This document shows, one piece after another, positions 6,076-10,197 of a DNA stretch of 10,197 bases (its first letter is position 1; each line of letters starts with the position of its first letter). The DNA is from Nitrosotalea sp. Lineage in GTDB: Archaea > Halobacteriota > Syntropharchaeia > Alkanophagales > Methanospirareceae. The notes under the pieces are model-generated. The model saw only the letters and a list, made by a program, of their open reading frames with translations. It did no database searches and was not told the origin of the DNA. Location of the stretch: the NCBI GenBank assembly GCA_020725315.1, contig DYFG01000005.1, positions 26,330 to 36,526 on the forward strand, read 5' to 3'. Position numbers and translations under genes: made by a program.

Positions 6076-6328
6076 ATCCTATTACTCTTTTTGCTCCTTC
6101 TCTCGTGTAAAAATCTAAAGGTGCACCGGAAGGATAGGAATTAGGATAACGAGAAGGGATATAATGCATATCTAGCTCCTTTGCTTTATCTATTAAGACA
6201 TCTCCTGGGTAAATATGAGAGGGTAGATTAGAAAGCAGAGTGCTTACTGAATGTCCCCATGCATCAGCACCGATTCTCTGATAAAGAGCTTTCACCGCTT
6301 TTTCCGCAGCCTGCTGAGCAGCAAAATT
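6029..6328 (-). pseudogene. HEPN-domain toxin, 5'-truncated
   Basis: The open frame begins right after a TGA (6331-6329) and reads NFAAQQAAEKAVKALYQRIG then ADAWGHSV, the characteristic helix of HEPN proteins partnered with MNT nucleotidyltransferases, followed by DMHYIPSRYPNSYP at about residues 55-68. It runs 99 residues to the stop at 6029. Family members are usually about 125-135 residues and have one further N-terminal helix ending in a W-x-x-C/F motif; that part is missing. The only possible start is a GTG at 6295, which would lack even the AAQQAAEK motif. The upstream gene ends 27 bases away, so the front was probably lost when that gene was placed here. The HEPN identity is firm; whether a functional protein is made is doubtful. 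Confidence 0.7.
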
Positions 6329-6354
6329 TCAAAACAAAACTTTTGTCGGGTCAC

Positions 6355-7344
6355 TTACTGCCTTTCCCTCGATACTTCTTCCGGGGAGAGCAACGTATAT
6401 TCCTCATACGCCCTTTTGAGAAACTTCGAGAGCACGATTGATGCACAATAAAATATCACCAGCGCAAAATAGCTGGCATCTCTGAAGAGGAAATCCAGTG
6501 GCACGAAAGCTTCTTCTCCTGAGACCACAAAGCTATACCACCTCATTCCGTAGTAAACAAGAACATACAGGTTTATAGCCAGTACACCAAGGGCAATGGC
6601 ATGATAGACCTTAACCAGATCTAACCAGTCTTTCTGTTTCTTAGACAGAGAATAGATGTAAGCGAAAAAAAGCCAGCCCATGATGAAGAGAGCAATACCT
6701 GAGCAGATACTTTCCCAAAGCGCTATATTGAAGTCAAAGCTTATGAATGTTCGCCATAAAAAGGTGAGACCTATGATCACTATTAATGTTCGTTCATCGG
6801 TTATCACCGTGCCTATTAATTCACTCACGCTCATTTCGCTCAGCTTTTTACCCCGTAGGTATAAAAAGGGAGATACGATATGCAGAACCGCCTTTTCTTT
6901 AGACCGCGATAGATAATCCTCATGCATCTTTTTTAGATGCCCCGTCGACCATATGACTGCGCAATACAACACCACCAATGCGATGTATCTTATATCTCTG
7001 AAAATGAGATCCAGAGGCGGATAAGCTTCTACAGTCAGCAACTCATACCATCTCAGCCCGTAGTAAATAAGAACGTAAATGTTTATAGTGACCAGGCAAA
7101 CGGCAATCCCTTGATAAATATAATTTGAAATTAGCCAGCCCTTCAGTCTCCTGGATGTGTCATACAGGTAAGCGAAGAGAAACCAGCCCAATATGATAAG
7201 AGCAATGCCTGAGCACATACTCTCCCAAAGAGCAATCTTTTGGTCAAGACTTATGAATATTCGCCATAAAATTGCTACAAGGGGTAGCACTATCGCTATC
7301 CGCCCATCAAGTATCACCTTCTCAAAGGATTCTTTTATACCCAT
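6355..7344 (-). CDS. Multi-pass membrane protein made of two duplicated halves, unknown function
   Basis: The 329-residue protein is rich in membrane helices (about four per half). Residues ~14-135 and ~184-307 are clear repeats, offset by 170. Both carry WRxFISxDxxIALWESxCSGIAL (27-49 and 197-219), GWxxFAYxY (53-61 and 223-231), YYGxRWY (94-100 and 264-270) and PLDxxFRD (110-117 and 282-289). The repeat is still visible in the DNA, for example 6708-6760 against 7218-7270, so the duplication is not ancient. The linker (about 138-180) is charged. I do not recognise the family. The conserved acidic and aromatic residues at membrane borders could line a pore or bind a ligand, but that is speculation. 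ATG 7344 has AGGAG at 7361-7357. The stop is 27 bases before the truncated HEPN frame. Confidence 0.75.
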   Translation of the reverse strand: MGIKESFEKVILDGRIAIVLPLVAILWRIFISLDQKIALWESMCSGIALIILGWFLFAYLYDTSRRLKGWLISNYIYQGIAVCLVTINIYVLIYYGLRWYELLTVEAYPPLDLIFRDIRYIALVVLYCAVIWSTGHLKKMHEDYLSRSKEKAVLHIVSPFLYLRGKKLSEMSVSELIGTVITDERTLIVIIGLTFLWRTFISFDFNIALWESICSGIALFIMGWLFFAYIYSLSKKQKDWLDLVKVYHAIALGVLAINLYVLVYYGMRWYSFVVSGEEAFVPLDFLFRDASYFALVIFYCASIVLSKFLKRAYEEYTLLSPEEVSRERQ

Positions 7345-7356
7345 TATTATCTGAAA

Positions 7357-7412
7357 CTCCTATCCCTTACTATTGTTTGTTTTTTTATCATTAAAAAGGG
7401 TATATAAATAAA
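7357..7412 (-). promoter_or_regulatory. Promoter and SD of the duplicated membrane protein
   Basis: Reading the minus strand, TTTATTTATATA (complement of 7401-7412) is a good TATA box, predicting transcription start near 7375. AGGAG (7361-7357) lies twelve bases before the ATG at 7344. The resulting leader would be about 30 bases. Confidence 0.5.
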
Positions 7413-7445
7413 TATCGTTTTTTGTCGAGGAACGAAGTTTAAGGC

Positions 7446-7540
7446 GTGCCACAGGTGTCTTCGCAGAAAGAGAAGAGAAAAAAATAGAAAGCTTTAAGAC
7501 ATCAGTGGCACAAGTTGGATAGAGGGAAAAATGTGCCACA
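7446..7540. repeat. Three GTGSCACA motifs, two forming an inverted pair
   Basis: GTGCCACA occurs at 7446-7453 and 7533-7540 and the complementary-arm form GTGGCACA at 7505-7512. The GTGGCAC/GTGCCAC pair (7505-7511 and 7533-7539) could form a 7-bp stem around a 21-base loop. It could be a regulator site or the eroded end of a mobile element. Confidence 0.35.
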
Positions 7541-7699
7541 ATCTCATAGATAGGAGTGGGTATTTGTATAAAACCACCGATTACACAAGATTAAGATTTA
7601 ACACAGAAGGAGAAAATGGGTGCGCCGAGCACAGTTCTTATCTTATTATATTAAATTTTGGTAAGAAGAGTCTGGAGGTAAAAAGAAGAATCATGTATC

Positions 7700-7723
7700 C
7701 CCGCAAGCCCTGTAAGGGCTTAT
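7700..7723 (-). repeat. Inverted distant copy of hairpin 1
   Basis: These 24 bases are the exact reverse complement of 5403-5426, covering the AAGCCC/GGGCTT stem-loop and the adjoining GCGGG. The match ends sharply on both sides. It sits about 60 bases before the MrpD/NuoN-like start codon, just upstream of that gene's TATA box. Confidence 0.8.
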
Positions 7724-7737
7724 GCGTAATCTCGTGG

Positions 7738-7770
7738 TTATAAAAGGAGCTAAATAAATACGAAGGGGGT
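7738..7770 (+). promoter_or_regulatory. Promoter and SD of the MrpD/NuoN-like operon
   Basis: TTATAAAA (7738-7745) is a TATA-type box, and GAAGGGGGT (7762-7770) is a Shine-Dalgarno-like stretch eleven bases before ATG 7782. Transcription would start near 7766, so the ribosome site would lie at the extreme 5' end of the message, and an alternative upstream start is possible. Confidence 0.4.
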
Positions 7771-7781
7771 AATAAAAGCGG

Positions 7782-9284
7782 ATGCTGATCGTTGAACACT
7801 TCCCGGTGCTTATCGTAGCACTATCGCTGCTTTCCGCATTCACTATCTTGATTGCGGGCTGGGTAAACAAGAAATCGTGCTGTTTCATCTCCATCGCAAC
7901 CATTCTCGTTCAACTCGTCATGGCTATTTTTATCCTGCATCACGTCCTCACGGTAGGAACTATACATTACTGGCTCGGTGGGTGGAAGCCACCCTGGGGC
8001 ATAGAATATCTCGTAGATGCGTTGAATGCGTACATATTGATCATACTCCTCTTCTTAGCCCTGTTATGCGCAATATATTCAAAGAGAAGCATAGAGCACG
8101 AACTGCCACATAAAATCGTCCCCTTTTATACCATTTATCAACTCCTCATCACGGGACTATGCGGTATAACGGTGACCGGCGATCTATTCAACATGTACGT
8201 CTTCATCGAGATAACGGCCATATCTGGCTATGCGTTAATAGCTTCGAGAGGGGGAATAGCACTGAAAGCAAGCTTTGTTTACCTCATATTGGGTTCTATT
8301 GGTGCTTGCTTCTTCTTGCTCGGCATAGGGTTTTTATATTCGGTCACGGGTTCGCTGAACATGCATGACCTCTCGCTTTTATTACCACCCTTATACGGAA
8401 ATCGAGTAGTTCAGGCTGCTTTTGTCTTCTTCCTCGTGGGGCTGAGCATAAAAATGGCGCTCTTCCCGCTTCATATCTGGTTACCTGATGCACATGCGTT
8501 CGCACCCTCGGAGATAAGTGCACTGCTTTCCGGTATCATCATCGAGGTCTGCACCTATGCATTCATAAGGGTCTGCTTTTCCGTATTCACTCTAAATTTT
8601 ATCAAATTATTGCCACTATTCGATTTTCTTTGCTGGTTAGCTGCGATAGCCATGCTTTATGGTTCTATCCTTGCGATAACGCAGTTAAATTTAAAGAGGA
8701 TGCTTGCCTATTCCTCGGTGGCACACATGGGCTATATCATGCTCGGCGTGGGGCTTTCCACTTCCACCACGTTCGGACTGACTCCGGCATTGATGCATAT
8801 ATTGAACCACGCTTTGATGAAAGCATGTACGTTTTTGGTTGCCGGTGCTTTTATTTACAAGTTTAATCTGTGGGATATAACGGATTTCCGTGGTTTGGGA
8901 AGAAGAATGCCGTATACAACCATTGCCTTCATTTTAGCTGCTCTCGCAATGATAGGCATGCCGCCGAGCGTGGGATTCGTCACGAAATTGTATTTAGTAC
9001 TCGCCTGCCTGGAGGCAGGCAAATTTGTATTCGTAGCGGTGATATTCTTCAGCGCGCTTCTTATCGTATTTTATTTCTGGCGTGTGATTGAATATATGTA
9101 TATAAGGGTAGAAGAGGAAGAAAAGGAAGTGAAGATAGAAGAGATACCATGGAGTATGCTCATCCCGGTGTTACTCCTCGCATCTCTCTGTTTCATTATG
9201 GGGATTATCTGGATCTTTTTGATGCCGTATCCTCCAATATTGAGGGATATTAATTCAATGTTTGGATTGGGGGTGGTGCCATAA
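7782..9284 (+). CDS. Proton/Na+-translocating membrane subunit, MrpD/MbhH/NuoN-like
   Basis: This is a complete 500-residue subunit of the antiporter-like superfamily, with about fourteen membrane helices. YWLGGWKPPWGIEYLVDALNA (63-83) is the entry motif of MrpD/MbhH-type proteins. The ion-pathway residues are all in place: the TM5 glutamate in GDLFNMYVFIEITAISGYAL (Glu143), the broken-helix lysine in LSIKMALFPLHIWLPDAHAF (Lys224, with His231), LNLKRMLAYSSVAHMGY (303-318), and the lysine in LNHALMKACTFLVAG (Lys347), plus Lys402 in VGFVTKLY. A charged cytosolic loop (EEEEKEVKIEE, 444-454) precedes the last helix. It probably works in a complex I-, hydrogenase- or Mrp-type assembly together with the NuoL-like gene, whose ATG overlaps its stop by one base (TAATG). 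An uninterrupted hairpin (GCCTGCC-TGGA-GGCAGGC, 9003-9020) lies within its coding sequence. Confidence 0.9.
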   Translation: MLIVEHFPVLIVALSLLSAFTILIAGWVNKKSCCFISIATILVQLVMAIFILHHVLTVGTIHYWLGGWKPPWGIEYLVDALNAYILIILLFLALLCAIYSKRSIEHELPHKIVPFYTIYQLLITGLCGITVTGDLFNMYVFIEITAISGYALIASRGGIALKASFVYLILGSIGACFFLLGIGFLYSVTGSLNMHDLSLLLPPLYGNRVVQAAFVFFLVGLSIKMALFPLHIWLPDAHAFAPSEISALLSGIIIEVCTYAFIRVCFSVFTLNFIKLLPLFDFLCWLAAIAMLYGSILAITQLNLKRMLAYSSVAHMGYIMLGVGLSTSTTFGLTPALMHILNHALMKACTFLVAGAFIYKFNLWDITDFRGLGRRMPYTTIAFILAALAMIGMPPSVGFVTKLYLVLACLEAGKFVFVAVIFFSALLIVFYFWRVIEYMYIRVEEEEKEVKIEEIPWSMLIPVLLLASLCFIMGIIWIFLMPYPPILRDINSMFGLGVVP

Positions 9285-10197
9285 TGACAGCGGCGGATGT
9301 TGCCTGGTTATGTTTCCTTTTTCCTTTTGCCGGTGCGCTCTTATCTCCTGTTTTAGCCAGAATCCATCCCAGACTCAGAGATTATGGAGCATTATTCTTC
9401 TCTTTCCTCGCAGCTCTGTGCAGCGTGATGTTCATACCCTATTTATTCCATCCGGAGAAGTTGCCGCTCGAGAGCGCCTTTGTGTGGCTTTCCTCGCCCA
9501 TAGAATTGAAAGTTGGTGTTCTGGTTGATCCCCTGAGCATAGTGATGGCAAATGTAGTTGCGGTTATCAGCTTCATTATAATGGTCTACTCCCTGGGGTA
9601 TATGAAGGGGGACCCTTCCTTAGCAAGGTGGTGGATGTGGATGAACCTTTTCATTGGAAGTATGCTCCTCCTGGTTCTTTCCAATAACCTGGTATTTCTC
9701 TTCGTTGGCTGGAAAATGGTAGGTCTGTGTAGCTGGGGGCTGATAGGTTTTTACAATAAGGACGAGAAGAAATACTGGATAGGTGGTCCTCCTCCTACTA
9801 AATACACCACTCCTTCACATTGCGGCTTAAAAGCAATGGTTGTAACGTCCGCGGGGGATGTGCTCATGTTAGGCGGAATCTTAATAATGTATTCCTACGG
9901 AGGAACCTTAAACATCCTGGAACTCTATGAAACTTCATCAATCTGGATACCGGAAATGGCAAAGTCCTCGGGAATGATCTTACTGATGAGTATTCTGCTT
10001 CTTGCGGGACCCATCGGTAAGTCAGCACAGTTTCCACTTCACGAGTGGCTTCCGGAAGCTATGGCAGGTCCCGGTCCCGTTTCAGCGCTGATTCACGCAG
10101 CAACAATGGTTAAAAGCGGGGTTTATATGGTTGCCAGACTCATACCAATTTTCTTCTACGGCTATTGGGTAGCTGGATGCATTGAAGCTTCTTATTT
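9284..10197 (+). CDS. NuoL-like proton-conducting membrane subunit, N-terminal 304 residues
   Basis: The gene starts at the ATG overlapping the previous stop and runs off the window; only the first ~half of an expected 600+ residues is seen. The family signature is clear: LVDPLSIVM (80-88), LFVGWKMVGLCSWGLIGFY (139-157), MVVTSAGDVLML (185-196), GPIGKSAQFPLHEWLPEAMA (242-261) with broken-helix Lys246, and GPVSALIHAATMVKSGVY (264-281) with His271. In NuoL/Nqo12 the GWE-x-VGLCS motif carries the essential TM5 glutamate (Glu144 in E. coli); here codon 144 is AAA, lysine. Compared with E. coli NuoL, the loop after TM5 has an extra segment with YWIGGPPPTKYTTPSHCG (164-181). Translational coupling with the MrpD/NuoN-like gene points to the same complex. 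Confidence 0.9.
   Translation, partial: MTAADVAWLCFLFPFAGALLSPVLARIHPRLRDYGALFFSFLAALCSVMFIPYLFHPEKLPLESAFVWLSSPIELKVGVLVDPLSIVMANVVAVISFIIMVYSLGYMKGDPSLARWWMWMNLFIGSMLLLVLSNNLVFLFVGWKMVGLCSWGLIGFYNKDEKKYWIGGPPPTKYTTPSHCGLKAMVVTSAGDVLMLGGILIMYSYGGTLNILELYETSSIWIPEMAKSSGMILLMSILLLAGPIGKSAQFPLHEWLPEAMAGPGPVSALIHAATMVKSGVYMVARLIPIFFYGYWVAGCIEASY

Larger units (their letters stand above)
7413..7737. other. Intergenic stretch without a supportable gene
   Basis: This region between divergent genes holds no frame I would defend. It contains a BRE/TATA-like GAAAGCTTTAAG (about 7484-7495) on the plus strand, the GTGSCAC repeats at 7446-7540, a degenerate phrase built from GATTACACA/AGATTAA/GATTTAACACA (about 7582-7608), and the hairpin copy at 7700-7723. 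A 70-codon plus-strand frame at 7531-7743 runs straight through the hairpin and has unnatural composition. Confidence 0.5.

Noticed and set aside
7531..7743. 70-codon plus-strand frame behind a TATA-like box
   Set aside because: It has odd composition, runs straight through the inverted hairpin copy, has no domain or Shine-Dalgarno site, and its early part is a degenerate repeat-like phrase.
9003..9020. Perfect 7-bp hairpin in the MrpD/NuoN-like gene, considered as an inserted palindrome
   Set aside because: The reading frame and the expected family sequence (LEAGK region) continue normally, so it is most likely ordinary coding sequence that happens to pair.

Overview
The window looks archaeal. 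Several genes are preceded by A/T-rich TATA-type boxes, some with a purine-rich BRE-like stretch, rather than bacterial -10/-35 pairs. The gene content also fits: two GvpD-like P-loop ATPases, an MNT/HEPN pair, and complex I/Mrp-type membrane subunits of the kind that abound in methanogens, anaerobic methane oxidisers and their relatives. A euryarchaeal lineage of that sort is my best guess. It is inference; no marker gene is present.

The layout is a bioenergetic frame around an accessory island. At the left edge (3-659) is the C-terminal part of a NuoM/antiporter-like subunit. At the right edge are a complete MrpD/NuoN-like subunit (7782-9284) and, overlapping it by one base, the first 304 residues of a NuoL-like subunit (9284 to the window end). 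These are ion- or proton-translocating membrane subunits of a complex I-, hydrogenase- or Mrp-type machine.

The roughly 7.1 kb between them (660-7781) has the composition of a decayed accessory region. In order it holds: a small one-TM protein (721-981); an antisense DDE transposase, probably dead (930-1706); an orphan CopG-type antitoxin (1818-2081) with paired palindromes over its promoter; a 3' remnant of a second copy of the small membrane protein (2083-2169); a collapsed AbrB-type antitoxin (2272-2390, minus); two tandem 463-residue GvpD-like ATPases (2532-3923, 4008-5399); a run of five small hairpins (5405-5523); a gly-zipper membrane-protein remnant (5556-5660, minus); an MNT nucleotidyltransferase with a 5'-truncated HEPN partner (5668-6328, minus); and a membrane protein built from an internal duplication (6355-7344, minus). 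A second copy of the first hairpin lies inverted at 7700-7723, so the two copies bracket the whole MNT/HEPN/membrane-protein block.

The observations most worth following up are: the conserved TM5 glutamate of the NuoL-like subunit replaced by lysine (K144); the GvpD-like pair with an intact first P-loop and a P-loop-less second RecA fold; the hairpin array with arm-compensating changes and its distant inverted copy; the toxin-antitoxin graveyard; and the duplicated, unrecognised membrane protein.
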